From Altererythrobacter sp. H2 (GTDB lineage: Bacteria; Pseudomonadota; Alphaproteobacteria; Sphingomonadales; Sphingomonadaceae), in the NCBI RefSeq assembly GCF_035319885.1, contig NZ_CP141285.1, forward strand, positions 1,178,001 through 1,242,000: a stretch of 64,000 bases of DNA, given 5' to 3'. The notes beneath the pieces were generated by a model that saw only the letters and a program-made list of their open reading frames with translations, did no database searches and was not told the origin of the DNA. The position numbers and the translations under genes are program-made. Numbering within the stretch: the stretch's first letter is position 1; the number at the start of each line of letters is the position of its first letter. Positions 8,659-17,853 of the stretch are shown here, piece after piece.

Positions 8659-10710
8659 ATGGGCGCGACGCACCGCTTCTACGACATTCATACCCACGGG
8701 CTGGTCCGTGTGGCGACAGCCACCCCGCTGCTGCGCCCGGCCGATGTCGCCTACAATGCCCAAGGCATCCTGGCGCAGGCGCGCGAAGCAGCAGCGCGGC
8801 AGGTTGACCTGGTGCTGTACCCGGAGCTGTCGCTGTCGGCCTATGCCATCGATGACCTGCACCTGCAGGGCGCCTTGCTCGAGGCAGTGGAGGCGCAGAT
8901 CGCCGCCATCTGCGCCGCCACCCGCGACCTTGCCACCGTGCTGGTGATCGGCGCGCCGCTGCGCCGGAACGGGCGGGTCTACAACTGCGCCCTGGCGCTG
9001 TGCCGGGGCGACGTGCTCGGCGTGGTGCCCAAGAGCTTCCTGCCCAATTACCGCGAATATTACGAGAAGCGCTGGTTCGCCCACGGTCGGCATGCGATCG
9101 GCCAGACCATTGCGCTGGCCGGGCGCGAAGTGCCGTTCGGCACCGACCTGCTGTTCGCTCACCCGGTGATCCCCGGCTTCGTGTTCGGGATCGAGATCTG
9201 TGAGGATTTCTGGGCCCCGGTGCCCCCCAGCACCCGCGCCGCGCTGGCCGGGGCAACCGTTTTGCTCAACCTCTCCGCTTCCAACATCACCATCGGCAAG
9301 GCGGACGAGCGGCACCTGCTGTGCCGGTCGCAGTCCTCGCGCGCGGCCTGTGCCTATGTCTATTCCGCCAGCGGGCATGGCGAGAGCACCACCGACCTCG
9401 CGTGGGACGGGCAGGGCATGATCTACGAACTGGGCGACCTCATGGCCGAAAGCGCCCGGTTTGACCTGGTGCCGGAACTGTGCGTGGTCGATATCGACTG
9501 CCAACGCATCCTCAATGACCGGCAGCGCATGGGCACCTTCAATGACGGCGCGGAAGCGGACGGGCATCCGGAGAACCGCTATCGCCGGATCGCCTTCGAC
9601 CACCGCCCCGCGCCGGGCGACAAGGGGCTGATCCGCCCGGTCCGCCGCTTCCCCTTCGTCCCCAACCGGCAGGACAAGCTGGACGAGGATTGCTACGAGG
9701 CGTTCAACATCCAGGTCTCGGGCCTGATCCGGCGGATCGAGGCGACCCAGCCGAAGTCGCTGGTGATCGGCATTTCGGGCGGGCTCGATTCGACCCACGC
9801 GCTGATCGTCGCGGCCAAGGCCTGCGATGCGCTCGGCCTGCCGCGTAGCACCATTCGCGGCTACACCATGCCCGGCTTTGCCACCTCCGAAGGGACTAAG
9901 TCCAATGCCTGGCGGCTGATGGAGGCGATCGGCATCACCGCCGGAGAAATCGACATCAGGCCGACGGCCCGCCTGATGCTCGAAAACATCGGCCATGCCT
10001 TTGCCGATGGCGAGCCGGTCTATGACGTGACCTTCGAGAACGTGCAGGCGGGCCTGCGCACCGATTACCTGTTCCGCCTGTCCGGTCAGCACCAGGGCTG
10101 GGTGGTCGGCACCGGCGACCTTTCCGAACTGGCGCTGGGCTGGGCAACCTATGGCGTGGGTGACCACATGAGCCACTACAACGTCAACGCCGGGGTGCCC
10201 AAGACCCTGATCCAGTACCTGATCCGCTGGGCGGCAGGCGTCGGCAAGTTTGACGAGGCGACCTCGCAGGTTCTGCTCGACGTGCTCGACACCGAGATTT
10301 CGCCGGAGCTGGTGCCTGCCGGGGCCGACGGGGCAATCCAGAGCACCGAGGGCACGATCGGGCCCTATGCGCTCAACGACTTCTTCCTTCACCATACCGT
10401 GCGCTGGGGGCACAAGCCCAGCCATGTGGCTTTCCTCGCCTGGCACGCCTGGCGTGACGCCGCCGAAGGGCTGTGGCCGGAAGGCTTCCCGGAAGAGCGC
10501 AAGGGGGCTTATGACCTGGCCACGATCCGCCACTGGCTGGAGAAATTCCTCTGGCGGTTCTTCCAGTTCAGCCAGTTCAAGCGCAGCGCGGTGCCCAATG
10601 GGCCGAAGGTCAGCGCAGGGGGCGCATTGAGCCCGCGGGGTGACTGGCGGGCGCCAAGCGATGCGGTGGCGGACGTCTGGCTGGCCGAATTGCGCGACAG
10701 CCTGCCCTGA
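8659..10710 (+). CDS. nadE: Glutamine-dependent NAD(+) synthetase
   Basis: The 683-residue enzyme completes NAD synthesis by amidating nicotinic acid adenine dinucleotide with glutamine-derived ammonia. The N-terminal nitrilase/glutaminase domain has the Glu (YPELSLSAYAIDD), Lys (VPKSFLPNYREYYEKRWF) and Cys (GIEICEDFW) triad. The C-terminal synthetase domain has the PP-loop SGGLDSTHAL near residue 375 and GTGDLSELALGW. ATG 8659 matches the usual N-terminus (MGATHRFYDIHTHG) and is preceded by GAAGGA about 10 nt upstream, but the frame is open to the upstream HTH segment. Confidence 0.93.
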   Translation: MGATHRFYDIHTHGLVRVATATPLLRPADVAYNAQGILAQAREAAARQVDLVLYPELSLSAYAIDDLHLQGALLEAVEAQIAAICAATRDLATVLVIGAPLRRNGRVYNCALALCRGDVLGVVPKSFLPNYREYYEKRWFAHGRHAIGQTIALAGREVPFGTDLLFAHPVIPGFVFGIEICEDFWAPVPPSTRAALAGATVLLNLSASNITIGKADERHLLCRSQSSRAACAYVYSASGHGESTTDLAWDGQGMIYELGDLMAESARFDLVPELCVVDIDCQRILNDRQRMGTFNDGAEADGHPENRYRRIAFDHRPAPGDKGLIRPVRRFPFVPNRQDKLDEDCYEAFNIQVSGLIRRIEATQPKSLVIGISGGLDSTHALIVAAKACDALGLPRSTIRGYTMPGFATSEGTKSNAWRLMEAIGITAGEIDIRPTARLMLENIGHAFADGEPVYDVTFENVQAGLRTDYLFRLSGQHQGWVVGTGDLSELALGWATYGVGDHMSHYNVNAGVPKTLIQYLIRWAAGVGKFDEATSQVLLDVLDTEISPELVPAGADGAIQSTEGTIGPYALNDFFLHHTVRWGHKPSHVAFLAWHAWRDAAEGLWPEGFPEERKGAYDLATIRHWLEKFLWRFFQFSQFKRSAVPNGPKVSAGGALSPRGDWRAPSDAVADVWLAELRDSLP

Positions 10711-10778
10711 CGCGGGCTGGCACAAGTGCCGCAGGGCTGGTAAGGTTGCCTCCCGTTTTCGGGGGAGGACCGATCGCG

Positions 10779-11390
10779 ATGCATTTCCGCACCCTGGCCG
10801 CATGGCTTGCCGTCGCCGGGCTGACCCTTGTCAGTCTCACCGTGCCCCTGGCATCCGCTTCGGCGCAGTTCGGCGGGCTGATCCCGCGCGATGCCCGCAA
10901 CGTGATGAACGATGCGCAGGCCACCGATGCCTGCGGCAACCAGAAGAAATCGTCTGCCGGATCGCGCATCCTCGGTGGGGTGCTGGGCCGGACCGCACGC
11001 AACGCGGCGAGCACGACCGGCATTTCGAGCTGGGTGCCGATCTCCGAGGCAACCGATCAGCTGACCACCTCGATTGCCTGCCGCCTCGATCCCGAGGAGC
11101 AGAAGCAGGCTGCCGAGGCGACCTTGCGGGCCACCCGCAGCCTTGAAGGCGAGGATCTGGACGACAAGCCTGCCCCGCCGCCGCCGGTCGGTTCCAGTGC
11201 GACCTGGTCGTCGGACACGCGCGAGGGGGTGTCCGGCACGTCCACTGTCACGGCGCGCGACCCGGAGCTAGCCGGCGGGCTCGACTGCATCACGGTGACT
11301 GACGTCGTGATCATCAAGGGCGAGGAAACCACCGCCGACAAGCGGATGTGCCGCCCGCCCGGTTCGCGGCGCTATTCGCTGGTGGCATGA
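10779..11390 (+). CDS. Exported protein of unknown function
   Basis: The 203-residue protein has a clear Sec signal peptide: MHFRTLAAWLAVAGLTLVSL, then a cleavage site around ASASA-Q near residue 28. The mature part has a small Gly/Ala-rich segment (SRILGGVLGRTARNAA), a Pro-rich stretch (KPAPPPPVG), and ends with a conserved-looking CITVTDVVIIKGEETTADKRMCRPPGSRRYSLV. I do not recognise a domain. A GGGGGAGGA ribosome-binding site lies upstream. The stop overlaps the next start (ATGA), so it is translationally coupled to another exported protein. Confidence 0.75.
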   Translation: MHFRTLAAWLAVAGLTLVSLTVPLASASAQFGGLIPRDARNVMNDAQATDACGNQKKSSAGSRILGGVLGRTARNAASTTGISSWVPISEATDQLTTSIACRLDPEEQKQAAEATLRATRSLEGEDLDDKPAPPPPVGSSATWSSDTREGVSGTSTVTARDPELAGGLDCITVTDVVIIKGEETTADKRMCRPPGSRRYSLVA

Positions 11391-12109
11391 TGCGCGGGGG
11401 CAAGGTTGCTCTCGCCTGCGCGGCGTTGCTCGCGCTGGGTGCAGCCCCGGCGCCAAACTCGGCGGCAGACCCCGACAATCCGACCTGCCCGAACGAGCCG
11501 GACTGGGGCCACGACAAGGCGATGACGCTGACCCCAGCCACCCGCGGCGGCAAGCGCGTGCTGCTGGCCGAGGGCGTGATCGACCCGTTCCTGCCTGACC
11601 GGATGCGCGCCGCGCTGGAAAAGGACGAACTGATCGAGGAAGTCTGGCTGCGCTCGCGCGGGGGCGATGCGGAAGCGGGCAACGAAACCGGCAAGGTGAT
11701 CCGATCCTACCCGGGGATGCTCACCCGCATACCGGCGGGCTGGGCCTGCTTTTCCTCGTGCAATTTCGTGTTCATGGGCGGGGACCGGCGCCACGTCGAG
11801 CCGGGCGGGGTGTTCATGGTCCATATGTTCACCCACACCGGCCAGCGCGACGTGATCGCCGGATCGGTTGAGAAGGGCACCGCGGACACGGTGGAGCTGA
11901 TCGGCGAGATCGAGCAGCTGTCGGCCCTGCTTGCGAGCGAGGACAACGATTTCCTGATCCGCATGGGGGTCAGCCGCAAGCTGCTGACCGAAGTCATGTA
12001 TCGCCAGCTGGCGACCGGCGGGCAGGGCGGTTCGGGCCAGCGTTACTGTCTGAACCAGGACGAAGTGCGCAAATACAATGTCATGCCGATGGAGCGCGCC
12101 GCGGACTGA
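11387..12109 (+). CDS. Exported ClpP/crotonase-fold protein (COG3904-like)
   Basis: The 240-residue protein begins with a signal peptide (MMRGGKVALACAALLALGAA). The mature part resembles periplasmic ClpP-like proteins: WLRSRGGDAEAGNETGKVIR, then IPAGWACFSSCNFVFMGGDRRHVEPGG, then VFMVHMF. In this group the Ser of the CxSSC-like segment and the His of VHM correspond to serine-protease-like positions. Activity is unproven. It overlaps the preceding exported protein by 4 nt, so the pair probably works together in the envelope. Confidence 0.7.
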   Translation: MMRGGKVALACAALLALGAAPAPNSAADPDNPTCPNEPDWGHDKAMTLTPATRGGKRVLLAEGVIDPFLPDRMRAALEKDELIEEVWLRSRGGDAEAGNETGKVIRSYPGMLTRIPAGWACFSSCNFVFMGGDRRHVEPGGVFMVHMFTHTGQRDVIAGSVEKGTADTVELIGEIEQLSALLASEDNDFLIRMGVSRKLLTEVMYRQLATGGQGGSGQRYCLNQDEVRKYNVMPMERAAD

Positions 12110-12130
12110 GCCACGGCGCGCTCTGGCAGA

Positions 12131-12709
12131 TCAGGCGAAAGGCCCCGCGCGCATGATCTCGGCCACCGGCTTGCGGCCGGAGACGACTTCCTTGTCGCGC
12201 AGGAATTCGGGCAGGCGGTCGGCCGGGGCGGGGCGGCCCAGGGCGATGGCGGCTTCGACGCGGTGGTCATCCGGCACGCCAAGCTCTGCCGCGGCGCGGG
12301 CGAAGTCGACCCCGGTCATCCCGTGCGCGGCATAGCCCATGTGGGCGGCCTGCAGCGCCAGGTTCTGCCAGGCCGCCCCGGCATCGAAGCTGTGGCTGTG
12401 GCTGGGCGAGACCTGATCGCCTTCGCCCATGGTGGTCTTGGAGACCGCGAACAGCAGCACCGAAGCCTCCTTCGCCCAGCCCTGATTGAACTCGACCAGC
12501 AGCGCCAGGAACCGCTCCCAGTGGGCATCATCGCGGTGGGCATAGAGGAAGGTCCACGGCTGGATGTTGTAGGCCGACGGGGCGAGGCCCGCCGCCTCCA
12601 GCAGGACTTCAAGATCGGCCTGCGGCATCGCGCCGGCATCGAAACTGCGCGGGCTCCAGCGCTCGCGGATCAGCGGCAGGATGGCGGGATTGGTGGTGCG
12701 GGTGGTCAT
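12131..12709 (-). CDS. Nitroreductase family protein
   Basis: The 192-residue FMN-dependent nitroreductase-fold protein has the N-terminal RWSPRSFDAGAMP, then LEAAGLAPSAYNIQPWTFLYA (FMN phosphate binding), AWQNLALQAAHMGYAAHGMTG, and a C-terminal ALGRPAPADRLPEFLR. It probably reduces quinones or nitro compounds with NAD(P)H in the cytoplasm. ATG 12709 has an AAGGAAA ribosome-binding site 8-10 nt upstream. It follows the pirin gene on the same strand and probably shares its promoter, facing the LysR regulator. Confidence 0.88.
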   Translation of the reverse strand: MTTRTTNPAILPLIRERWSPRSFDAGAMPQADLEVLLEAAGLAPSAYNIQPWTFLYAHRDDAHWERFLALLVEFNQGWAKEASVLLFAVSKTTMGEGDQVSPSHSHSFDAGAAWQNLALQAAHMGYAAHGMTGVDFARAAAELGVPDDHRVEAAIALGRPAPADRLPEFLRDKEVVSGRKPVAEIMRAGPFA

Positions 12710-12765
12710 GGTCGGATTTCCTTTTCGAAGGTTATTCGCCTCCCCCTTGCGGGGCGCGCGAGGTT

Positions 12766-13467
12766 TCAAGCCGCGTCGACGAGGACGAGTTCGCTGTCCT
12801 CGAGCGCGGTGATGGTCACGGCAGGCAGGGCGGTGATCGCCACCCCGTCGCGGGCATTTGCCTCCACGTCTTCCACCCGCACCTTGCCGGTGGCCGGGAC
12901 GAGGTAGAGATGGCGGCCGGGCTCGCGCGGGACATAAGTGGTGCTCTCGCCTGCCTTCAGGGTTGCGGCGAGCACACGGGCATCGGCCCGGATCGGCAGA
13001 GCCTCACCGTCATTGGCGGCCCCGCTGGCGAGCGGAACGAACGCGCCGGAGCGGTCCGACTTGGGGAACCTGGCTGCGCCCCAGCTCGGGCTGCCGCCGC
13101 GCTGATCGGGAATGATCCAGATCTGGAACAGCGTGGTCGCCTCGTCCTCAAGGTTGAATTCGGAGTGCTGCACGCCGTTGCCGGCGCTCATCACCTGCAC
13201 GTCGCCGGCCTCGGTGCGGCCTTCGTTGCCCATGCTGTCGCGGTGGGTGATAGCGCCGGTGCGGACATAGGTGACGATCTCCATGTCGCTGTGCGGATGG
13301 GTGGGAAAGCCGCTCCTGGGTGCGATCAGGTCGTCGTTCCACACGCGCAGGGCGCCCCAGTGAACCCGGGCGGGATCATGGTAGCCAGCGAACGAGAAGT
13401 GGTGACGCGCGTCGAGCCAGCCGTGGTTGGCGGCGCCAAGGGTGGCAAAGGGGCGGAGTTCGATCAT
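12766..13467 (-). CDS. Pirin family protein
   Basis: The 233-residue bicupin has N-terminal cupin motifs HHFSFAGYHDP, GFPTHPHSDMEIVTYVRTGAITHRDSMGN (two metal-binding His, a Glu and a later His) and GVQHSEFN, plus the weaker C-terminal cupin. Bacterial pirins act as quercetin dioxygenases or regulatory partners; which applies here is unknown. A GAAGGAGA ribosome-binding site precedes ATG 13467. It is divergently transcribed from a LysR regulator and leads a probable pirin-nitroreductase operon. Confidence 0.92.
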   Translation of the reverse strand: MIELRPFATLGAANHGWLDARHHFSFAGYHDPARVHWGALRVWNDDLIAPRSGFPTHPHSDMEIVTYVRTGAITHRDSMGNEGRTEAGDVQVMSAGNGVQHSEFNLEDEATTLFQIWIIPDQRGGSPSWGAARFPKSDRSGAFVPLASGAANDGEALPIRADARVLAATLKAGESTTYVPREPGRHLYLVPATGKVRVEDVEANARDGVAITALPAVTITALEDSELVLVDAA

Positions 13468-13515
13468 CGGTGGTCTCCTTCGGGTTTCGAGTACGAGGGC
13501 GAGATAGGCCTTGCC

Positions 13516-13536
13516 GTTTCAACTGATAAGTGAAAC
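13516..13536. promoter_or_regulatory. Putative LysR operator between pirin and lysR
   Basis: A 6-bp perfect inverted repeat, GTTTCA and TGAAAC separated by 9 bp (ACTGATAAG), sits in the 102-bp divergent intergenic region, 34 bp upstream of the LysR start. It contains the T-N11-A spacing typical of LysR-type binding sites. The position suggests joint control of lysR and the pirin-nitroreductase operon. Confidence 0.5.
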
Positions 13537-13569
13537 AAAACCGGCCATGATGTTCAGGAAATCCGAACA

Positions 13570-14472
13570 ATGAAACTCGGCGAGCCCACACTCGACCAGC
13601 TCCGCCTGTTCCTCGCCGTGGTCGATCATGGCAGCTTCGGCGGCGCGGCACGCGGCATGGGGCGGGCGGTCTCGGCGGTCAGCTATGGCATTGCCCAGAT
13701 GGAGGCTTTGCTCGGGGTCAGCCTGTTCGCGCGCGAAGGTTCGCGCCGCCCGGTGCTGACCGAGGCGGGACTGGGCCTGCTGGCCGAAGCGCGGGCGGTG
13801 GCAGACGCGGCCGACACGCTGATGGCGAAGGCCCGCAGCCTCCATGCCGGCCTTGAAAGTTCGCTGTCGCTGGTGGTCGACGTCATGGTGCCGGGCGAAG
13901 CGACGGCGCGGGTGCTGCGCGATTTCCGGGTGATGTTCCCGACCACCGCCCTGCGCCTGCAGGTCGAGGCGCTGGGCGCGGTCGCCGCCTGCCTGCTCGC
14001 CGGGGAGGCGGACCTCGCCATCGGCGGCCCGGTGGTGATCGAATTGCCCGACCTGGAGCGGCAGACGATCGGCGCGGTCGAACTGATCCCGGTCGCCGCG
14101 CCCGGTCACCCGCTGGCGGGGCCGCAAGTGCAGCCGGGAGAAAGCCGCCGCCACCTGCAACTTGTCCTGACTGACCGCTCCGCCTTGTCCGAGGGGCGCG
14201 AATTTTCCGTCCTCAGCCCGCAGACCTGGCGGCTGGCCGACCTTGGCGCCAAGCACGAATTGCTGCGGCAGGGGATCGGCTGGGGCAACATGCCGCGCCA
14301 CATGGTGCGCGATGATCTGGCCAGCGGCGCACTGATCGCACTCGACCTGCCGGAAAAGCCGGGTGCGATCTATCCGCTCAATGCCCTGTGGCGCCGTGAC
14401 AGCCGCCTCGGCCCCGCGACCAGTTGGCTGATCGATGCCTTTCGCGACCGGCTAACGCAGTGCCCGGAGTGA
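13570..14472 (+). CDS. LysR-family transcriptional regulator
   Basis: The 300-residue regulator has an N-terminal winged HTH (LDQLRLFLAVVDHGSFGGAARGMGRAVSAVSYGIAQMEALLGVSLF) and a substrate-binding domain with LVVDVMVPGEATARVLRDF and GEADLAIGG. The inducer is unknown. It is divergent from the pirin-nitroreductase genes across a region containing an inverted repeat, the usual arrangement when a LysR protein regulates its neighbours. Confidence 0.9.
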   Translation: MKLGEPTLDQLRLFLAVVDHGSFGGAARGMGRAVSAVSYGIAQMEALLGVSLFAREGSRRPVLTEAGLGLLAEARAVADAADTLMAKARSLHAGLESSLSLVVDVMVPGEATARVLRDFRVMFPTTALRLQVEALGAVAACLLAGEADLAIGGPVVIELPDLERQTIGAVELIPVAAPGHPLAGPQVQPGESRRHLQLVLTDRSALSEGREFSVLSPQTWRLADLGAKHELLRQGIGWGNMPRHMVRDDLASGALIALDLPEKPGAIYPLNALWRRDSRLGPATSWLIDAFRDRLTQCPE

Positions 14473-14780
14473 GGGTGGGCGCGCTCTTGCTAGCTCCAAG
14501 GCCCGTCACCCCTGCGCAGGCAGGGGCCTATCCAGGCTCCATGGCTGGGCGGAACCTGCCCTGTCACTGCCCCTCACTGCGTGTGGCAAGCCCCGTGCAG
14601 AACCGGGGCCGATATAGGCCCCTGCCTGCGCAGGGGCGACGGGGAGAGAGTGCAAACTTCTCTCTCCCCTTGCGGGAGAGATACGGAGACTTGCGAGCTT
14701 GCTCGCTGGTCGCAGCTGAGAGGGGGCTGCGGCCTTTCAAGCGGTAGCTGCGCTTCCGATTCCCCTCCCGACCCTCAGGG
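14473..14780. repeat. Gene-free repeat region with two palindrome families
   Basis: No credible gene is present in these 308 bp. Two inverted copies of a ~30-bp element (14502-14532 and 14614-14643) share CCCCTGCGCAGGCAGGGG and flank an 81-bp centre. A second palindrome, CTCTCCCCTTGCGGGAGAG, lies at about 14664-14682 and belongs to the same family as the copy inside egtB. ORFs that cross here are read through the repeats. Confidence 0.7.
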
Positions 14781-15431
14781 CTAGGGCAGCGAAGGCCCGA
14801 ACCTGACCGGCGGGTCGCCCGCAGCCCAAGGCGCGAACTTGTCCATGACGGCCGCGAACAGGTCCGAGGCGAGGTGGCGTTCCAGCCACTCCTGCAGGCG
14901 GGGGATCGGCTGGGCGTCGAACCAGATGCGGTCGTGGTTGGCGAACTGGCGAATGAAGGGAAACAGGGCGATGTCGGCCAATGTCCGCCTTTCGCCCAGC
15001 AAACTGGCGCGGTCGGTCAGGCGGAAATTCAGGTCGCTCAGAATGGCCAGGCATTCGCCGCGATGATCGGCCCGCGCGTTGCCCGGTTCATTCTCGTAGC
15101 GGTCGGGATATTTGTAGCGGTCAAGATGATGCTTGAAGGGGCCGTCGATCAGGTTGATCAAGGCGTGGTCATCACCCACCAGCCAGCCTTCGGGATCGTG
15201 CCGGGCAAGTGCCCAGCGCATGATGGCGAGGCTCTCGTCAATCACGGCATGATCGGGCAGCACCAGCACCGGGACCGTGCCCTTGGGCGAGGCGGCGAGC
15301 AGTTCCGGCGGTTTGGCCGAGAGCTTGATCTCGCGCAGTTCGCAAGCCGTGCCGCTGATCCACAGCGCCATCCGCGCGCGCATGGCATAGGGGCAGCGGC
15401 GGAAGCTGTAGAGGATGGGGAGCGCGCTCAT
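14781..15431 (-). CDS. Glutathione S-transferase (GrxB-like N-terminus)
   Basis: The 216-residue protein has [21 protein letters not shown] (a CPYA glutaredoxin/omega-type active site), then [11 protein letters not shown] (cis-Pro) and [11 protein letters not shown], followed by an alpha-helical C-terminal domain with [21 protein letters not shown] Cys at the catalytic position suggests thiol-transferase activity rather than conjugation. The start overlaps the end of the upstream trhO gene by 4 nt, indicating co-transcription. Confidence 0.88.
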   Translation of the reverse strand: MSALPILYSFRRCPYAMRARMALWISGTACELREIKLSAKPPELLAASPKGTVPVLVLPDHAVIDESLAIMRWALARHDPEGWLVGDDHALINLIDGPFKHHLDRYKYPDRYENEPGNARADHRGECLAILSDLNFRLTDRASLLGERRTLADIALFPFIRQFANHDRIWFDAQPIPRLQEWLERHLASDLFAAVMDKFAPWAAGDPPVRFGPSLP

Positions 15432-16387
15432 CCGCCCGATGGCGGGCGGCCGGTGTTGGGCCGCGTTGCACCGATGTGGGCCGTGCCGCGCTGCCGGGCG
15501 AGCGCTTCCTGCCGCTGCCGCTCGGCATAGCGGGCGCGGTCAGCCTCGTCGCGGGCGTCGATGCAGTTGGGGCAGCTCACTCCCTCGACATAGGCGGGAT
15601 CGGCCCGCTCGGCCTCGCCCAGCGGATAGCGGCAGGCGCGGCACTGGGTGTGAGTGCCAATTTCCAGCCCGTGCCCCACCGCGACGCGCTCATCGAACAC
15701 GAAGCATTCGCCCTGCCACAGGCTTTCGGTTTCAGGCACTTGCTCGAGGTATTTGAGAATCCCGCCCTTCAGGTGATAGACCTCGTCGATCCCCTCGGCG
15801 CGCAGGAAGCTGGTCGATTTCTCGCACCGGATGCCGCCGGTGCAGAACATCGCGACCTTTTTCTTGCCGCTGAGCAGCGCGTCGCGGTGGGCGCGGAACC
15901 ATTCGGGAAAATCGCGGAAGGTGGCGGTCTGCGGATCGACCGCCCCGGCGAACGTGCCGATCCTGACTTCGTAATCGTTGCGGGTGTCGATCACCACCGT
16001 GTCCGGGTCCGCAATCAGTGCGTTCCAGTCTTCGGCGGCGACATAGCGCCCGACGCTGAGCGTGGGGTCGATATCGGGCTGGCCCATGGTCACGATCTCG
16101 CGCTTCACGCGCACTTTCATGCGGTGGAAGGGCAGGGCCGGGGCATGGGCGTACTTGACCTCGAGCGCGGCGCAGCCGGGCAGGGCGCGGATAGCCCCAA
16201 GCACTTGCGCAATCGCGTTCTCGCCGCCCGCAATGGTGCCGTTGATCCCCTCGCGCGCGAGCAGCAGCGTACCTTTGATGCCGACTTGCTCGCACAGTGC
16301 CAGCAGCGGACCGCGCAGGGCCTCCGGGTCTTCGAACCGCGTGAACTGGTAGAGCGCGGCGACAGTGATGGGGCTTGCGCCCGCCAT
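15428..16387 (-). CDS. trhO: tRNA uridine(34) hydroxylase TrhO (YceA, rhodanese domain)
   Basis: The 319-residue protein uses O2 to hydroxylate wobble U34 of certain tRNAs. It has an N-terminal [18 protein letters not shown] and [13 protein letters not shown], then a rhodanese domain with [19 protein letters not shown], the catalytic-Cys loop [18 protein letters not shown] and [13 protein letters not shown], then a Cys-rich segment (QCRACRYPL...CPNC). The start is at MAGASPITV; the longer open frame upstream lies over ilvE. It is 5 nt downstream of ilvE and overlaps the GST gene. Confidence 0.92.
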   Translation of the reverse strand: MAGASPITVAALYQFTRFEDPEALRGPLLALCEQVGIKGTLLLAREGINGTIAGGENAIAQVLGAIRALPGCAALEVKYAHAPALPFHRMKVRVKREIVTMGQPDIDPTLSVGRYVAAEDWNALIADPDTVVIDTRNDYEVRIGTFAGAVDPQTATFRDFPEWFRAHRDALLSGKKKVAMFCTGGIRCEKSTSFLRAEGIDEVYHLKGGILKYLEQVPETESLWQGECFVFDERVAVGHGLEIGTHTQCRACRYPLGEAERADPAYVEGVSCPNCIDARDEADRARYAERQRQEALARQRGTAHIGATRPNTGRPPSGG

Positions 16388-16392
16388 ATCGG

Positions 16393-17469
16393 TCAGACCC
16401 TCATCATCCAGCCGTGCGGGTCCGCCACCGTGCCGGTCTGGATGCCGACCAGCTTTTCGCGCAGCCGGGCGGTGGTCTGGCCGATGCCGCCGGCGCCGAT
16501 GGTGAATGCGCCGTCCGGTCCGGCCACCTTGCCCACTGCGGTGACGACAGCGGCGGTGCCGCAGGCCATGACCTCGACCAGCCGCCCGCTGGCCGCATCC
16601 TCGCGCCATTGGTCGATGCTGTACATCGCCTCCGACACCTCCAGCCCTTCCTCGCGCAGCAGGGTGATCAGGCTGTCACGGGTGATACCGGGCAGGATCG
16701 TGCCGGTCAGCCGCGGGGTGATCACGCGGCCATCGTCGAACACGAAGAACAGGTTCATGCCGCCCAGTTCCTCGACCCACTTGCGCTCGACCGCGTCGAG
16801 GAACAGCACCTGGTCATGCCCCTTGGCGAAGGCCTGCCCGGTCGGGACGAGGCTGGCGGCATAGTTGCCGCCGCACTTGGCCGCGCCGGTGCCGCCGGGC
16901 GCGGCGCGGGTATAGTCCGAAATCCAGATGCTGACCGCCTTGGCGCCCGACTTGAAGTAATTGCCCGCCGGGCTGGCAATGACCATGAACTTGTACTGCC
17001 TGGCCGGGCGGACGCCGAGGAAGGCCTCGGTCGCGATCATGAACGGGCGCAGGTAGAGCGCGCCGCCCTCGACCGTGGGAAACCAGTCCCGGTCAACGCT
17101 GAGCAGCTGACGGATCGCCTCGATGAAGGTTTCTTCGGGCAGGGCGGGCATCGCCAGCCGCGCGGCACTGGCGTTGAAGCGCGCCGCGTTGGCCTCGGGC
17201 CGGAACAGCGCCATGCCGCCATCGGGCTGGCGATAGGCCTTCATCCCTTCGAAGATTTCCTGGGCATAGTGCAGCACGCTGGCCGCCGGATCGAGCATGA
17301 TCGGGGCGCGCGGGCCGACCACCCCGTCCTGCCAGCCGCCCTTGGCCTCGTCATAGTCGATCGTGACCATGTGGTCCGAAAACAGCGTGCCGAAGCCGGG
17401 ATCCTTCAGCGCTTCATCGCGCTGGTCGGCAGGCATCGGGGCGGGGTGGGGCTGGGTCGTGAAGTGCAT
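16393..17469 (-). CDS. ilvE: Branched-chain amino acid aminotransferase
   Basis: This 358-residue PLP enzyme interconverts leucine, isoleucine and valine with their 2-keto acids. Fold-type IV (BCAT type II) features include [35 protein letters not shown], the PLP-lysine segment [14 protein letters not shown] near residue 196, [12 protein letters not shown], and [10 protein letters not shown] near residue 310. The three minus-strand genes ilvE-trhO-GST form a compact run with 5-nt or overlapping junctions. The ribosome-binding site is weak (AGG just before ATG). Confidence 0.95.
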   Translation of the reverse strand: MHFTTQPHPAPMPADQRDEALKDPGFGTLFSDHMVTIDYDEAKGGWQDGVVGPRAPIMLDPAASVLHYAQEIFEGMKAYRQPDGGMALFRPEANAARFNASAARLAMPALPEETFIEAIRQLLSVDRDWFPTVEGGALYLRPFMIATEAFLGVRPARQYKFMVIASPAGNYFKSGAKAVSIWISDYTRAAPGGTGAAKCGGNYAASLVPTGQAFAKGHDQVLFLDAVERKWVEELGGMNLFFVFDDGRVITPRLTGTILPGITRDSLITLLREEGLEVSEAMYSIDQWREDAASGRLVEVMACGTAAVVTAVGKVAGPDGAFTIGAGGIGQTTARLREKLVGIQTGTVADPHGWMMRV

Positions 17470-17504
17470 CCTGCGCGGTTAGTGCGGCACGCGCGCAAGA
17501 GCAA

Positions 17505-17740
17505 GTATCCTCCCCGAAGCGGAGAGGGGTACCGCCCGCAGGGTGGCGGAGGGGATTCTTCGCAAGCGCGGCGCTTGGGGCCTGCCCCCTCCGTCAGCCG
17601 CTTCGCGATTGCCACCTCCCCGTGCCGTGGAGAAAATTCGGGCCGAAGGCCCGCAAGGGCGACCGCCCGCCCGCAGGCGCCCGTAGCGGAGCGAAGGAAC
17701 AGCGCCGAGGACGCACCTGCGGAGGCAGGTGCGAAACACA
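17505..17740. repeat. Palindrome-rich intergenic DNA upstream of ilvE
   Basis: No gene is seen. Several palindromes are present: the CTCCCC/GGAGAG family near 17505-17525, a CGGGCCgaaGGCCCG hairpin near 17638-17653, and a perfect 9-bp hairpin CGCACCTGC/GCAGGTGCG with a 4-nt loop at 17712-17733. The open frames across this region are low-complexity Arg/Pro/Gly reads of these repeats. Confidence 0.6.
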
Positions 17741-17749
17741 AAAGGCCCA

Positions 17750-17798
17750 AATGAAAAGGGCAGCTCCGCGCCCCAATGGATGGGGGCTGGAACTGCCC
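17750..17798 (-). terminator. Intrinsic terminator of the putative small RNA
   Basis: On the reverse strand, GGGCAG pairs with CTGCCC, and the inner segments TTCCAGCCCC and GGGGCGCGGA pair. The stem is followed directly by a TTTT tract. Confidence 0.75.
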
Positions 17799-17853
17799 TT
17801 GACATGGTCAGCGGCCGGAAGTGCCGCTCACGAAGCCTTACTCGGCCAGAGGG

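Noticed and set aside
8080-10803. A 907-codon open frame on the minus strand opposite nadE
   Set aside because: It is a shadow of a GC-rich gene. Its translation is Arg/Gly/His-rich without domains, and nadE on the + strand has complete family motifs.
14424-14784. Short ORFs in the repeat region after the LysR gene
   Set aside because: They are read through palindromic repeats, have odd composition and no ribosome-binding sites.
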